Shown in pieces: positions 7,254 through 15,763 of a DNA stretch of 26,489 nucleotides. A program made the translations under genes and the position numbers. A model generated the notes under the pieces. The model made no database searches and had not been told where the DNA came from. It saw nothing but the letters and a program-made list of their open reading frames with translations. The stretch spans positions 1-26,489 of the forward strand of contig CAJTMY010000037.1 of assembly GCA_910577355.1 (NCBI GenBank). The letters run 5' to 3'. Positions within the stretch are counted from its first letter, which is position 1; every line of letters starts with the position of its first letter. This DNA is from an uncultured Muribaculaceae bacterium (GTDB taxonomy: Bacteria; Bacteroidota; Bacteroidia; Bacteroidales; Muribaculaceae).

Positions 7254-8336
7254 TCACAAAGCGAATTTAAATGTACGCTCCTGCGTTTTCATCACATACA
7301 CGCCACGGTCAAGGGATACATTATTGCCGATACCGTCATATATCCGCCTGCCATCGACAGTGTAGATAGCTATATTGACAGGCATCCCGTCATAAGTCAC
7401 ATCAACCATATTATCCGAGATACGGATGTCGAGCTTATCATTTGCGGTAGTGTTTATATACGATGTAGGCATCTCGAATACAGGGACAAAATGTGCCACG
7501 CCGGTATAATCGGGCACGGTGAACACATCACCGTCGATATGCGCCGAGGCGTCCTTGCCATTGAATGTAGCCAATCTCAGGACGGAAGCTCCCTCTGCCT
7601 CCAGACGGATACGATGACCGGGCACAGCATCAAGCAGCAGTATAGTACCGCCATTTACAAGCGGAACACGCACGCCCTCGGGCTTTTCAACAGGCGTGGG
7701 GTTTTCACCGGAAAGCTCCGATATAGGCCTCACATCAAACGCGCTCCAGAAACCTTTCACCGGCCATTCTCCTTCTAGATCTACCGGAGAATTATCATTT
7801 TTGTACGTATCAACCGAATTATCCGGCACAAACAGTTTCACGCCAGATATGAATATTTTATAGTCATTAATGATATTTTCTGAGCCAAGAACCGAAATCA
7901 TTGAGTTTTCAGGTAGAGACTCCGAGTTTAATACCACTGTCTTGAGTAAGGTGTTCAAAAAACATAATGCATGAATCTTGGACAAATCCGATGGAAGTGT
8001 CACCTTTTCAAGATTGTTACAACCGGAAAAGGCATCTCTAACAATAGTGAACGACCGGAAACCAACCTCAGCCGATTCTATATCAACCTCAGTTATCACC
8101 TCACTCGCGAGTTTATTTATTCCGGTCACCGGAGCCTTCTGACCATTGATTTCGATATATGACGGTATATCCAATTTCGACGGACAGCCATCATTCACGC
8201 CATAGACTTTAACACCTTTTGTCGGATCACTGTCGCTTACCATTCTGTAGACGACATCTCCTTTTGAAATGGTTGATTGTCCCGCCATTGCAAGGCAATG
8301 GACGGCAACAAGAATCAAGATCAGGAATCTTTTCAT
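7254..8336 (-). CDS. Secreted BspA-like leucine-rich-repeat protein with type IX-like C-terminal tail
   Basis: A 360-residue exported protein of unknown target. Seen: signal peptide (MKRFLILILVAVHCLAMAG), then a region resembling degenerate BspA/LRR_5 repeats (about 60-175: VTGINKLASEVITEVDIES, IVRDAFSGCNNLEKVTLPS, LLKTVVLNSESLP, KLFVPDNSVDTYKN). A beta-rich middle follows, and the last 65 or so residues (VNIAIYTVDGRRIYDG, then VSLDRGVYVMKT) resemble the Por-secretion-tail sorting domain of type IX substrates. The BspA and tail assignments rest on pattern resemblance. No type IX secretion genes are in the window, so surface delivery is inference. The gene has its own full promoter and is divergent from the glutamine synthetase gene. 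Confidence 0.72.
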   Translation of the reverse strand: MKRFLILILVAVHCLAMAGQSTISKGDVVYRMVSDSDPTKGVKVYGVNDGCPSKLDIPSYIEINGQKAPVTGINKLASEVITEVDIESAEVGFRSFTIVRDAFSGCNNLEKVTLPSDLSKIHALCFLNTLLKTVVLNSESLPENSMISVLGSENIINDYKIFISGVKLFVPDNSVDTYKNDNSPVDLEGEWPVKGFWSAFDVRPISELSGENPTPVEKPEGVRVPLVNGGTILLLDAVPGHRIRLEAEGASVLRLATFNGKDASAHIDGDVFTVPDYTGVAHFVPVFEMPTSYINTTANDKLDIRISDNMVDVTYDGMPVNIAIYTVDGRRIYDGIGNNVSLDRGVYVMKTQERTFKFAL

Positions 8337-8383
8337 ATTATTGAGTTAATTATTGGATTTTCACAGCCTTTGATTATATTTGG

Positions 8384-8415
8384 CAAATATATTCATATTA
8401 AAAGTGTTGCACAAA
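8384..8415 (-). promoter_or_regulatory. Full promoter for the BspA-like gene
   Basis: On the minus strand TTTG (8415-8412) and TATATTTG (8391-8384) are 20 bases apart, a consensus Bacteroidetes promoter. The leader to the ATG at 8336 would be about 44 bases. Confidence 0.75.
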
Positions 8416-8578
8416 TTACTACACTATATTTATAATAATTTAACTTAACAATGTATCCATATTGTACATGTTGTTTTTAATTTATGTTAAAACAGCCACG
8501 GTGTGCAACTTTTTGCTTACCTTAGCAGTCCTAACTACCTATAATCAATTAAATAATTATCCTTAAAACTGAAATATC

Positions 8579-10081
8579 ATGGACGCGAAGATCTCTCTCA
8601 GCAAGAATGAAGTGGTACGCTTTCTCGAAAAAGCGCCGGTCGACTTCACCCGCGAAGACCTCGTGCGTTATATCGTGGAGAATGATATACAGATGGTCAA
8701 CTTCATGTATCCGGCAGCCGACGGACGCCTCAAGACTCTCAACTTCGTAATAAACAACCTCGAATACCTTGAGACAATACTTACATTGGGCGAGCGCGTC
8801 GACGGCTCATCTCTGTTCCCATTCATAAGCGCCGGAAGTTCCGACCTCTACGTTGTACCGCGCTACCGCACCGCTTTCCGCGATCCTTTTGCCGAGATCC
8901 CTACACTCACCATGCTGTGCAGCTTCTGCGACAAGGACGGCAAACCGCTCGAGTCATCGCCCGAGCACACACTTCACAAGGCATGCGAGGCATTCACCCG
9001 CACCACAGGCATGAAGTTTCAGGCCATGGGAGAACTCGAATACTATGTTATAAATGAAGATACCGGACGTTTTCCTGCAACCGACCAGAAGGGGTATCAC
9101 GAATCGGCCCCCTATGCTAAATACAATGACTTCCGCACCCTGTGCATGAGTTATGTCGCAAAGACCGGCGGCCAGATAAAATACGGCCACTCGGAAGTGG
9201 GCAACTTCACACTCGACGGTACCGTGTACGAGCAGAACGAGATCGAATTCCTTCCCGTCGACGCCGAGGATGCCGCCGACCAGCTTATGCTTGCCAAATG
9301 GGTGATCCGCAATCTTGCCTTCCGCGAAGGCTACGACGTGACGTTCGCCCCAAAGATAACAACAGGCAAGGCAGGCTCCGGACTACACATACACATGCGA
9401 ATGATACGCGACGGACACAACATGATGCTCGACAGCCGACGCGACATATCAGACGAAGCCCGCAAAGCAATCGCCGGCCTTATGAAGCTCGCCCCGGCCA
9501 TCACCGCGTTCGGCAACCGCAACCCCACATCATATTTCCGCCTCGTCCCGCATCAGGAAGCGCCGACAAATGTATGCTGGGGCGACCGCAACCGATCCGT
9601 ACTGGTACGAGTGCCTTTAGGCTGGACTGCGGATGCCGACATGTGCGCTGCAATCAATCAGGGCCAGTCCACACCTGCCTATATCGATGCCACACAGAAA
9701 CAGACGGTAGAGATCCGCTCTGCCGACGGCTCTGCCGACATATATCAGCTGCTAGCCGGACTTGCAGTGGCTCTGCGATACGGGTTTGAACTTGAAAACG
9801 CCCTGGAGATAGCCGATAAGACATACGTCGATGTCAACATACACGCCGAGGAGAATGCAGCCCGACTGGCCACACTCGATTCACTGCCGATAGATTGCGC
9901 CGGCTCTGCCGACGCCCTCGAGACCGTGCGAGATATTTTCGAAGCCGAAGGCGTGTTCTCCAAGGGCATGATCGACGGTATCCTCAAGCATCTGCGCTCA
10001 TTCGACAACGCCGAATGTGAGGCGGCCAAGAACGATGCTGTGAAGATGCAGCGGATGGTAGAACGTTTCTTCCACTGCTGA
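8579..10081 (+). CDS. glnA: Glutamine synthetase (type I-like)
   Basis: A 500-residue cytoplasmic enzyme that makes glutamine from glutamate, ammonia and ATP. Seen: the N-terminal domain with FMYPAADGRLKTLNFVI, the catalytic-domain Glu in MGELEYYV, EVGNFTLDG and EQNEIEF (metal and substrate ligands), the ATP-site GSGLHIHM (266-273), and NPTSYFRLVPHQEAPTNVCW with NRSVLVRVP. Length suits a type I enzyme rather than the roughly 700-residue type III also common in Bacteroidales. The NLYD-like loop carrying the adenylylated Tyr of enterobacterial enzymes is not recognisable, so control by adenylylation is unlikely. The gene stands alone, with a 240-base upstream region lacking a consensus promoter on its own strand, and it ends at a strong terminator. 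The symbol follows function and the paralogue class is less certain. Confidence 0.9.
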   Translation: MDAKISLSKNEVVRFLEKAPVDFTREDLVRYIVENDIQMVNFMYPAADGRLKTLNFVINNLEYLETILTLGERVDGSSLFPFISAGSSDLYVVPRYRTAFRDPFAEIPTLTMLCSFCDKDGKPLESSPEHTLHKACEAFTRTTGMKFQAMGELEYYVINEDTGRFPATDQKGYHESAPYAKYNDFRTLCMSYVAKTGGQIKYGHSEVGNFTLDGTVYEQNEIEFLPVDAEDAADQLMLAKWVIRNLAFREGYDVTFAPKITTGKAGSGLHIHMRMIRDGHNMMLDSRRDISDEARKAIAGLMKLAPAITAFGNRNPTSYFRLVPHQEAPTNVCWGDRNRSVLVRVPLGWTADADMCAAINQGQSTPAYIDATQKQTVEIRSADGSADIYQLLAGLAVALRYGFELENALEIADKTYVDVNIHAEENAARLATLDSLPIDCAGSADALETVRDIFEAEGVFSKGMIDGILKHLRSFDNAECEAAKNDAVKMQRMVERFFHC

Positions 10082-10090
10082 AGCAGAGCA

Positions 10091-10126
10091 AAGGGGCTGC
10101 GTCAAAATAGGCGCAGCCCCTTGTTT
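10091..10126 (+). terminator. Bidirectional terminator between glnA and prfC
   Basis: AAGGGGCTGCG at 10091-10101 pairs perfectly with CGCAGCCCCTT at 10112-10122 (11-bp stem, 10-base loop), followed by GTTTTA. It sits between convergent genes and can serve both. Confidence 0.85.
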
Positions 10127-10140
10127 TATATACTGATCTA

Positions 10141-11721
10141 TCAGAACTCCGACGTGAAGTGAAATGTGATGTCCGGAAAATCGGTGCGGGCCATCTGCAA
10201 CACATAGTTGGAGTCGGCGAGAAACACGTCGCGGCCCTCGCGGTCTACGGCCATGAACTGATGCTTGCGGCGCCTGAAATTGGCCAGCGCGTCGGCATTG
10301 GCGCTCTCTATCCAGCAAGCTTTGTAGAGCGATATCGGCTCCCAGCGGCACTGGGCACCATATTCGTGCAACAGCCGGTATTGTATCACCTCAAACTGGA
10401 GCTGACCTACCGTGCCGATGATCTTGCGGCCGTTGAACTGGTTGACAAACAGCTGCGCCACGCCCTCGTCCATAAGCTGCTGTATACCTTTCTCAAGCTG
10501 CTTCGACTTCATGGGGTCGGTGTTCTCGATATATTTGAACATCTCGGGCGAGAAGCTCGGCAGCCCCTTGAAGTGTATCTCCTCGCCGGATGTAAGCGTA
10601 TCGCCGATCTTGAAATTGCCCGTGTCAGGAATACCGACTATATCACCGGGCCATGCCTCGTCGACTATATTCTTTTTCTGTGCCATGAATGCCGTGGGGG
10701 CAGAGAATTTCATCATCTTTCCCGAGCGCACGTGCTTATAGGCGGCGTTGCGTTCAAACTTGCCCGAGCAGATCTTCACAAAGGCGATACACGAGCGGTG
10801 ATTCGGATCCATATTGGCATGGATCTTGAACACAAATCCCGAAAATCCGGCTTCGGCGGGCTCCACCCGGCGTTCAACAGCTTCTACGGGCTTGGGCGCC
10901 GGTGCTATCTGAACGAAGCAGTCGAGGAGTTCCTTCACACCAAACGTGTTAAGTGCCGAGCCAAAGAATACCGGCGCTATGCGCGCGTCGAGATAATCCT
11001 GCACGTTGAATTCGGGGTACACGCCCTCGATAAGTTCGAGATCCTCGCGCAGCTTTGCGGCATCCGCCTCTCCCACAGCGGCATCGATGCGTTCATCGTT
11101 CACATCATCGATCTCCACGCGCTCGCTCACCTTCTGCTTGTCGGGGGTAAAGAGATCGAGCGAGTGCTCGTATATATTGTATACGCCCTTGAATTTCGCT
11201 CCTATATTGATGGGCCACGAGAGCGGACGCACGCCTATGTGCAGCTCGCTCTCGAGCTCGTCGAGGATGTCAAATGGGTCGCGGCCCTCGCGGTCGAGCT
11301 TGTTCACGAAGATTATCACAGGTGTATTGCGCATGCGGCACACCTCCATGAGTTTGCGCGTCTGCATCTCCACACCCTTGGCCACGTCGACCACGATGAT
11401 CACCGAATCGACTGCCGTAAGTGTGCGGTATGTGTCCTCGGCAAAGTCCTGGTGACCCGGTGTATCAAGGATATTTATCTTATAATCACCGTAATTGAAG
11501 CCCATCACCGACGTAGCCACCGATATGCCGCGTTGCTTTTCGATCTCCATCCAGTCGGAAGTGGCCGTTTTCTTGATCTTGTTGGACTTCACGGCACCGG
11601 CTATATGTATGGCACCGCCAAAGAGTAGCAACTTCTCGGTGAGGGTAGTCTTGCCGGCATCGGGATGCGATATGATGGCGAATGTACGCCGGCGTGAGAT
11701 TTCGTCGTCTATCTGTGCCAT
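10141..11721 (-). CDS. prfC: Peptide chain release factor 3
   Basis: A 526-residue translational GTPase that recycles RF1 and RF2 from the ribosome after peptide release. G-domain motifs are intact: P-loop SHPDAGKTT (18-26), switch I RGISVATSV (from Arg64), DTPGHQDF (from Asp86) and NKLD (140-143). The RF3-specific C-terminal part is complete (QLQFEVIQYRL, then EYGAQCRWEPI, ending DITFHFTSEF). Length is typical. It lies 1 base downstream of rfbD on the same strand, so the two should be co-transcribed from the rfbD promoter. It converges on glnA across a shared terminator. Confidence 0.96.
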   Translation of the reverse strand: MAQIDDEISRRRTFAIISHPDAGKTTLTEKLLLFGGAIHIAGAVKSNKIKKTATSDWMEIEKQRGISVATSVMGFNYGDYKINILDTPGHQDFAEDTYRTLTAVDSVIIVVDVAKGVEMQTRKLMEVCRMRNTPVIIFVNKLDREGRDPFDILDELESELHIGVRPLSWPINIGAKFKGVYNIYEHSLDLFTPDKQKVSERVEIDDVNDERIDAAVGEADAAKLREDLELIEGVYPEFNVQDYLDARIAPVFFGSALNTFGVKELLDCFVQIAPAPKPVEAVERRVEPAEAGFSGFVFKIHANMDPNHRSCIAFVKICSGKFERNAAYKHVRSGKMMKFSAPTAFMAQKKNIVDEAWPGDIVGIPDTGNFKIGDTLTSGEEIHFKGLPSFSPEMFKYIENTDPMKSKQLEKGIQQLMDEGVAQLFVNQFNGRKIIGTVGQLQFEVIQYRLLHEYGAQCRWEPISLYKACWIESANADALANFRRRKHQFMAVDREGRDVFLADSNYVLQMARTDFPDITFHFTSEF

Positions 11722-11722
11722 A

Positions 11723-12589
11723 TCATAGTTCGTTGAGATTCATGCGCGCCATACACTTGGCGAGAGCTTCCTCCCAATGAGGTATCGGGGTGGAGTATGT
11801 GGCGCGATACCGTGCCTTGTCGAGCACGGAATAGAACGGACGTGTGGCAGGTGTCGGATAATCCACAGTGGAAATGGGATATACGGGACAATCTGTTATA
11901 CCGGCTATGCGCTGTATTGCAACAGCAAAGTCATACCAGGAGCACACACCTTCGTTGGAAAAATTGATTATACCCGAAGCCCATTGGCGCGCGAATATTA
12001 CGGTTACTATCGCACGGGCAAGGTCAGCGGCATAGGTGGGCGTACCTACCTGGTCACATACCACACGCAACGAACTTTCCGTGCGGCTGAGACGTAATAT
12101 GGTTTTCACAAAATTACGTCCATAAGGCGAATACAGCCAGCCTGTACGGATTATCACCGAGTCGGGTGCGAGCCCCAGCAATGCGGTCTCTCCCTTTCGT
12201 TTTGTCGATCCGTATACCGACTGAGGATTCACTTTATCCCCCTCGGTATAAGGTCGGCACGAATGTCCATCAAATACATAATCGGTTGATATATGTACTA
12301 TTTTGATACCCAATTCATCGGCTTTACGGGCTATATTGGTTATACCGTCGATATTCACGGCCGAACATTCGTGCTTTTCCTCCTCTGCACGATCTACCGC
12401 CGTATAAGCCGCACAATTAATTATATGGCTGAAATCACCGCGTCCGAGATACTGCTCCACGGCGGCGCGGTCGGTGATATCAAGCTCTGCACAGTCGACG
12501 TATGTAGTAATGCCCGGGTGCTCAGTCTCAAGCACTTCGCGTAGTTCGCGACCAAGCTGCCCGTTGGCTCCGGTTACTAATATTTTCAT
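11723..12589 (-). CDS. rfbD: dTDP-4-dehydrorhamnose reductase
   Basis: A 288-residue extended short-chain dehydrogenase that performs the last step of dTDP-L-rhamnose synthesis, reducing dTDP-4-dehydro-L-rhamnose with NAD(P)H. Seen: nucleotide-binding GANGQLG (7-13), NCAAYTAVDRAEE, STDYVFDG (101-108), catalytic Tyr126 and Lys130 in YGSTK, RTGWLYSPYGRNFV, and the C-terminal ATRPFYSVLD substrate-binding segment. The other three rml genes are not in the window. It is immediately followed by prfC. It lies about 2 kb from the glycan operon on the opposite strand, and one glycosyltransferase there has a rhamnosyltransferase-like N-terminus, so a shared product is conceivable but unproven. Confidence 0.94.
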   Translation of the reverse strand: MKILVTGANGQLGRELREVLETEHPGITTYVDCAELDITDRAAVEQYLGRGDFSHIINCAAYTAVDRAEEEKHECSAVNIDGITNIARKADELGIKIVHISTDYVFDGHSCRPYTEGDKVNPQSVYGSTKRKGETALLGLAPDSVIIRTGWLYSPYGRNFVKTILRLSRTESSLRVVCDQVGTPTYAADLARAIVTVIFARQWASGIINFSNEGVCSWYDFAVAIQRIAGITDCPVYPISTVDYPTPATRPFYSVLDKARYRATYSTPIPHWEEALAKCMARMNLNEL

Positions 12590-12610
12590 TGCTGAAATTC
12601 AAATTTTGTG

Positions 12611-12641
12611 CAAAGGTACAAAAAATCCGCGGCTTTGCAAA
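12611..12641 (-). promoter_or_regulatory. Full promoter for rfbD-prfC
   Basis: On the minus strand TTTG (12641-12638) and TACCTTTG (12618-12611) are separated by 19 bases. The leader to the ATG at 12589 would be about 19 bases. Confidence 0.78.
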
Positions 12642-12667
12642 AGCGTACAAATGTCATGAATAATTGT

Positions 12668-12690
12668 TAACTTTGCATCGCATAATTTTG
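12668..12690 (+). promoter_or_regulatory. Tandem -7 boxes upstream of engB
   Basis: TAACTTTG at 12668-12675 and TAATTTTG at 12683-12690 both match TAnnTTTG, 24-46 bases before the engB ATG. Neither has a clear TTTG at the right distance upstream, so which is used cannot be decided by eye. Confidence 0.45.
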
Positions 12691-12713
12691 TTAAAATTGA
12701 AATACGTATCCAC

Positions 12714-13316
12714 ATGATTATAACCTCAGCCAAATTTTCGATTAGCTGTCCGGCGGTCGACAAATGTCCCGGCGGCGAGCCGCGCCACGAATACGCCTTT
12801 ATCGGCCGGTCGAACGTGGGCAAATCGTCGCTCATCAATATGCTCACCGGGCAAAAGAATCTGGCAATGACTTCGTCCACCCCCGGCAAGACCATGCTCA
12901 TCAACTATTTCCTTATCAATAATTCATGGTACATCGTCGATCTGCCCGGCTATGGATATGCAAAGCGCAGCAAGGCCGACCGTGACCGCATCGACCGCAT
13001 GATAAAGAATTACATTCTGGGACGTGAGCAGATGACAAATCTGTTTGTCCTTGTCGACATACGCCACAAGCCCCAGCACATCGACCTTGAATTCATGCAG
13101 TGGCTCGGCGAGAACGGCATACCGTTCTCCATCGTGTTCACAAAACTCGACAAACTGTCGTCATTGGCCATAAAAAAAGCGAAGGAGACATACTGTGAGG
13201 TGCTGCGCGAATCGTGGGAAGAGCTGCCTCCAATGTTCGCGACATCGAGCGAGGACGGACGGGGACGCACCGAACTGCTCGATTATATTGAAGAATTAAA
13301 CCGTCTGCCCCTCTGA
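12714..13316 (+). CDS. engB: Ribosome-biogenesis GTPase EngB (YihA/YsxC)
   Basis: A 200-residue TRAFAC-class GTPase needed for late assembly of the large ribosomal subunit in characterised bacteria. G motifs are all visible: G1 GRSNVGKSS (31-39), the switch region STPGKTMLINYF, G3 DLPGYGYAKRS (from Asp76), G4 TKLDKL, and a G5-like ATSSEDGRGR. Length is normal. It is divergent from rfbD. A 57-codon gene follows 36 bases downstream and is probably on the same transcript. Confidence 0.95.
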   Translation: MIITSAKFSISCPAVDKCPGGEPRHEYAFIGRSNVGKSSLINMLTGQKNLAMTSSTPGKTMLINYFLINNSWYIVDLPGYGYAKRSKADRDRIDRMIKNYILGREQMTNLFVLVDIRHKPQHIDLEFMQWLGENGIPFSIVFTKLDKLSSLAIKKAKETYCEVLRESWEELPPMFATSSEDGRGRTELLDYIEELNRLPL

Positions 13317-13352
13317 TACGTTTTATCCATAAACTGTATAAATACATGATTT

Positions 13353-13526
13353 ATGGAAAAGAATATAACCGATAAAGAACTCAGCAAAGGACAACGCGAA
13401 TACCCCGGAGCGGCAATCGGCAGCGCAGACAGCGACAAGGTTACTGAAAAAGAAGTCGACGCCCGCACCAAAGCGCAGAACAACAATCCGCGCAACAACG
13501 ACGACGCAATGCCTACAAAACAATAG
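13353..13526 (+). CDS. Small hydrophilic protein, 57 residues
   Basis: An open frame of 57 codons starting with ATG at 13353 and ending at TAG 13524-13526. The product begins MEKNITDKELSKGQREYPG and ends NNDDAMPTKQ. It is very rich in Lys, Glu, Asp and Asn, has no hydrophobic segment or cysteine, and is probably disordered and cytoplasmic. Its GC-ending codons and acidic/basic mix look like real coding sequence rather than spacer. It lies 36 bases after engB, and its last 14 bases overlap the 3' end of the convergent ATP-grasp-like gene. I do not recognise the family and assign no function. A non-coding 3' extension of engB cannot be excluded. Confidence 0.6.
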   Translation: MEKNITDKELSKGQREYPGAAIGSADSDKVTEKEVDARTKAQNNNPRNNDDAMPTKQ

Positions 13527-14604
13527 TTCGCCATCCGGCGGGACGCAGTACAAACCGCATCACTGCCGACGGCGGCGTAAGACATATAGCTTCATCTGGG
13601 ACATGCGCTCCAGAAATTATTTCATATATATAGCACTCTCCGGACGGCACAACCCTCTCGAGCGCCACCGACAGAAACCCCATAGTATATCTGAGATTCA
13701 TTTCGGCCACATGTATGCGGCTGTCGGGGTCGGCCATAAGGTCTACCCCGACGGGGCCTTCATAAGACCCACCGAGGAGAGCCTCAAGAGCTGATATCAA
13801 CGCTGTATCAAGAGCTCTAAGTGTATCGCCTCCCACCCTGTGCGAGATAGCGGCGGCAAGAATATCGCGGGCGGCCACAAGATTGCCGGTATACTTGCCT
13901 GTGGATGTATCGGTGTGGAATACCGAAAGCCCGCGGTAGACGGCTCGTCCGTCCTTCATATAATAAAGCATGGCAAAGTCCATACGGTCGTCAACCATCG
14001 GCTCGACCATCACCGAGCCCTGCCGCCGTATGATTCCCGACGCCTGTCTCAGTACCTGCCCCGTGCGACCGGGATACACGAAATGCACACCACGGCCCGA
14101 CGACGACCATGGCGACTTTACCACATGCGCTTTACCGTCGGCAAGCACAGCCGACAGCGCCTCAAGATCGGAAACCTCCTCGGCGCCGGCATCCACAAAC
14201 GGAAGCGCGGCCCGTAGCATTTCAGCAAGAGTGCCTGCTGTACGGCGATGCGACAGATCCCGATATCGGTCTATCTCGGCCTGTGCAGGGAGCTTTTCAT
14301 AAGGAAAGCCAATGTTTTCAAATACTTTGCGCGATGCCGCCGACCATCCCCACGGGGTAGGCACGCAATCATAGTCGCGATGATTCCATACATCGGCGGC
14401 GATACCATATCGAGCCCGTATATCATCCAGCCACCTATCATCCACACCGTTGCACAGCACATAATCACCGGCCGAAGCCATCCATATCGGCAACATCTCG
14501 CCTGCGCGATGCAAAGCGACAGCCGCAGCAGGAGCCGTAAAATTCGGATTTCCATGTGCAAGAGCTATATCGTTCTCAGGGTAAAAAAGCCAAAGTCGTT
14601 TCAT
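13513..14604 (-). CDS. ATP-grasp-like protein of unknown substrate
   Basis: A 363-residue protein that looks like an ATP-grasp-fold ligase or kinase. Seen: N-terminal MKRLWLFYPENDIALAHGN, a probable nucleotide-binding strand and loop VVKSPWSSSGRGVHFV, SVMVEPMV, and near the C-terminus the acidic VGVDLMAD and HVAEMNLRYTMGF, which match the metal-binding Glu/Asn-x-Arg positions of the fold. Members acting on known substrates cannot be inferred from this. The start at 14604 is preferred over an upstream Met (14634) because the conserved-looking sequence begins there and a -7 box lies in between. It stands alone on the minus strand, divergent from the epimerase gene. Its 3' end overlaps the small gene at 13353 by 14 bases. 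Confidence 0.75.
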   Translation of the reverse strand: MKRLWLFYPENDIALAHGNPNFTAPAAAVALHRAGEMLPIWMASAGDYVLCNGVDDRWLDDIRARYGIAADVWNHRDYDCVPTPWGWSAASRKVFENIGFPYEKLPAQAEIDRYRDLSHRRTAGTLAEMLRAALPFVDAGAEEVSDLEALSAVLADGKAHVVKSPWSSSGRGVHFVYPGRTGQVLRQASGIIRRQGSVMVEPMVDDRMDFAMLYYMKDGRAVYRGLSVFHTDTSTGKYTGNLVAARDILAAAISHRVGGDTLRALDTALISALEALLGGSYEGPVGVDLMADPDSRIHVAEMNLRYTMGFLSVALERVVPSGECYIYEIISGAHVPDEAICLTPPSAVMRFVLRPAGWRTIVL

Positions 14605-14608
14605 GACA

Positions 14609-14616
14609 CAAATGTA
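14609..14616 (-). promoter_or_regulatory. -7 box abutting the ATP-grasp-like gene
   Basis: On the minus strand TACATTTG at 14616-14609 ends 4 bases before the ATG at 14604. There is no TTTG 19-21 bases upstream. If used, the message would be leaderless or nearly so. Confidence 0.35.
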
Positions 14617-14626
14617 CAAAAAAGAC

Positions 14627-14657
14627 TTTGCCAATCAGGTAAAATACCGTATCTTTG
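14627..14657 (+). promoter_or_regulatory. Full promoter of the polysaccharide operon
   Basis: TTTG at 14627-14630 and TATCTTTG at 14650-14657 are 19 bases apart, a consensus match. Transcription would start near 14661, 16 bases before the ATG at 14677. No other convincing promoter is seen before the following four genes. Confidence 0.8.
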
Positions 14658-14676
14658 TATCAAAATAAGCAAAAAC

Positions 14677-15714
14677 ATGAAAATTCTCATAACCGGAGCA
14701 GCCGGTTTCATTGGTTCGGCGGTAGCCCAGAGACTTGCTTCAAGAGGTGATACTGTCATTGCAATAGACAATATCAATGATTATTATGACATAAGGCTAA
14801 AATATGCCCGTCTACGCCGGATGGGCATATATTATGGATCGGAAGATATTCCCTGTGGTATCCGAATACAATCATCAGTGTACCCCTCCTTGTATTTCGA
14901 ACGAATGGACATAGCCGACAAAAAAGCGGTCGATGATCTTGCCTACACAGAGCAATTCGATACCATAGTGAATCTCGCCGCCCAGGCAGGTGTTCGCTAT
15001 TCTATCACAAATCCATATTCATACCTGCACAGCAATCTCACAGGCTTCCTCAACATACTCGAAGCCTGCCGCAATACCGGTATAAAACACCTCGTATTCG
15101 CATCATCGAGTTCAGTATATGGCTTGAACGAAAAGACGCCCTATTCGGAAACAGACAAGACAGACACTCCGGTAAGCCTGTATGCCGCCACAAAGAAGAG
15201 CGACGAGCTTATGGCTCACGCATACAGCAAGCTATACGGCTTTGCGGCCACAGGCCTGCGGTATTTCACTGTATACGGGCCCTGGGGGCGTCCCGACATG
15301 TCGCCGATGCTGTTTGCCTCGGCCATAATCGCCGGTGAGCCCATCAAAGTATTCAATCACGGCGACATGATGCGGGATTTCACCTATATCGACGACATAG
15401 TCGACGGCACGATAGGAGTAATTGATACACCGGCCGCCATAAACGACAACAATGTTTTTTTCAATATATACAATATCGGAGGGGCCAATTCCGTTAAACT
15501 AATGGATTTCATAAAGGAGATCGAGCGCGCATGCGGCCGCGAGGCAAAGAAGGAGTTTCTACCCATGCAGCCCGGCGATGTGCAATGCACGAGCGCCGAC
15601 ACAACGGCGCTCGAGTGCCATACAGGCATACGGCCGCGCCACACGCTTTCGGAAGGCATCGACGCGTTCATGGCATGGTACCGCTCCGAGGATAATCCAT
15701 TGCGAAGCCATTGA
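14677..15714 (+). CDS. UDP-glucuronate 4-epimerase-like NAD-dependent epimerase
   Basis: A 345-residue extended short-chain dehydrogenase. It most resembles UDP-glucuronate 4-epimerases (CapI/LpsL type), which interconvert UDP-glucuronate and UDP-galacturonate. Seen: NAD-binding GAAGFIG (7-13), the family signature DNINDYYDIRLKYARL, NLAAQAGVRYSITNPYSY, SSSSVYG, catalytic Tyr169 and Lys173 in YAATKKSDE, then LRYFTVYGPWGRPDMSPMLF and RDFTYIDDIV. The earlier in-frame Met codons lie inside the divergent neighbour, and the promoter at 14627-14657 fixes the ATG at 14677. It is the first gene of the operon, with the dehydrogenase that makes its substrate directly downstream. Another nucleotide-sugar 4-epimerase specificity is possible but less likely given that neighbour. 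Confidence 0.9.
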   Translation: MKILITGAAGFIGSAVAQRLASRGDTVIAIDNINDYYDIRLKYARLRRMGIYYGSEDIPCGIRIQSSVYPSLYFERMDIADKKAVDDLAYTEQFDTIVNLAAQAGVRYSITNPYSYLHSNLTGFLNILEACRNTGIKHLVFASSSSVYGLNEKTPYSETDKTDTPVSLYAATKKSDELMAHAYSKLYGFAATGLRYFTVYGPWGRPDMSPMLFASAIIAGEPIKVFNHGDMMRDFTYIDDIVDGTIGVIDTPAAINDNNVFFNIYNIGGANSVKLMDFIKEIERACGREAKKEFLPMQPGDVQCTSADTTALECHTGIRPRHTLSEGIDAFMAWYRSEDNPLRSH

Positions 15715-15763
15715 ACAGGCAATAATCATATATTGAACACATAGACCAAACACATAAGATTTA

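Noticed and set aside
7215..7778. 187-codon open frame on the plus strand
   Set aside because: It starts inside the terminator hairpin and runs antisense to the BspA-like gene, with no recognisable protein features.
10159..11628. 489-codon open frame on the plus strand
   Set aside because: It lies entirely antisense to prfC. Its product is His/Leu/Val-rich with no recognisable motif, the usual reflection of a high-GC third-position gene.
14248..14676. N-terminal extension of the epimerase (143 extra residues)
   Set aside because: It overlaps the divergent ATP-grasp-like gene and lies upstream of the operon's consensus promoter. The Rossmann fold begins exactly at the ATG at 14677.
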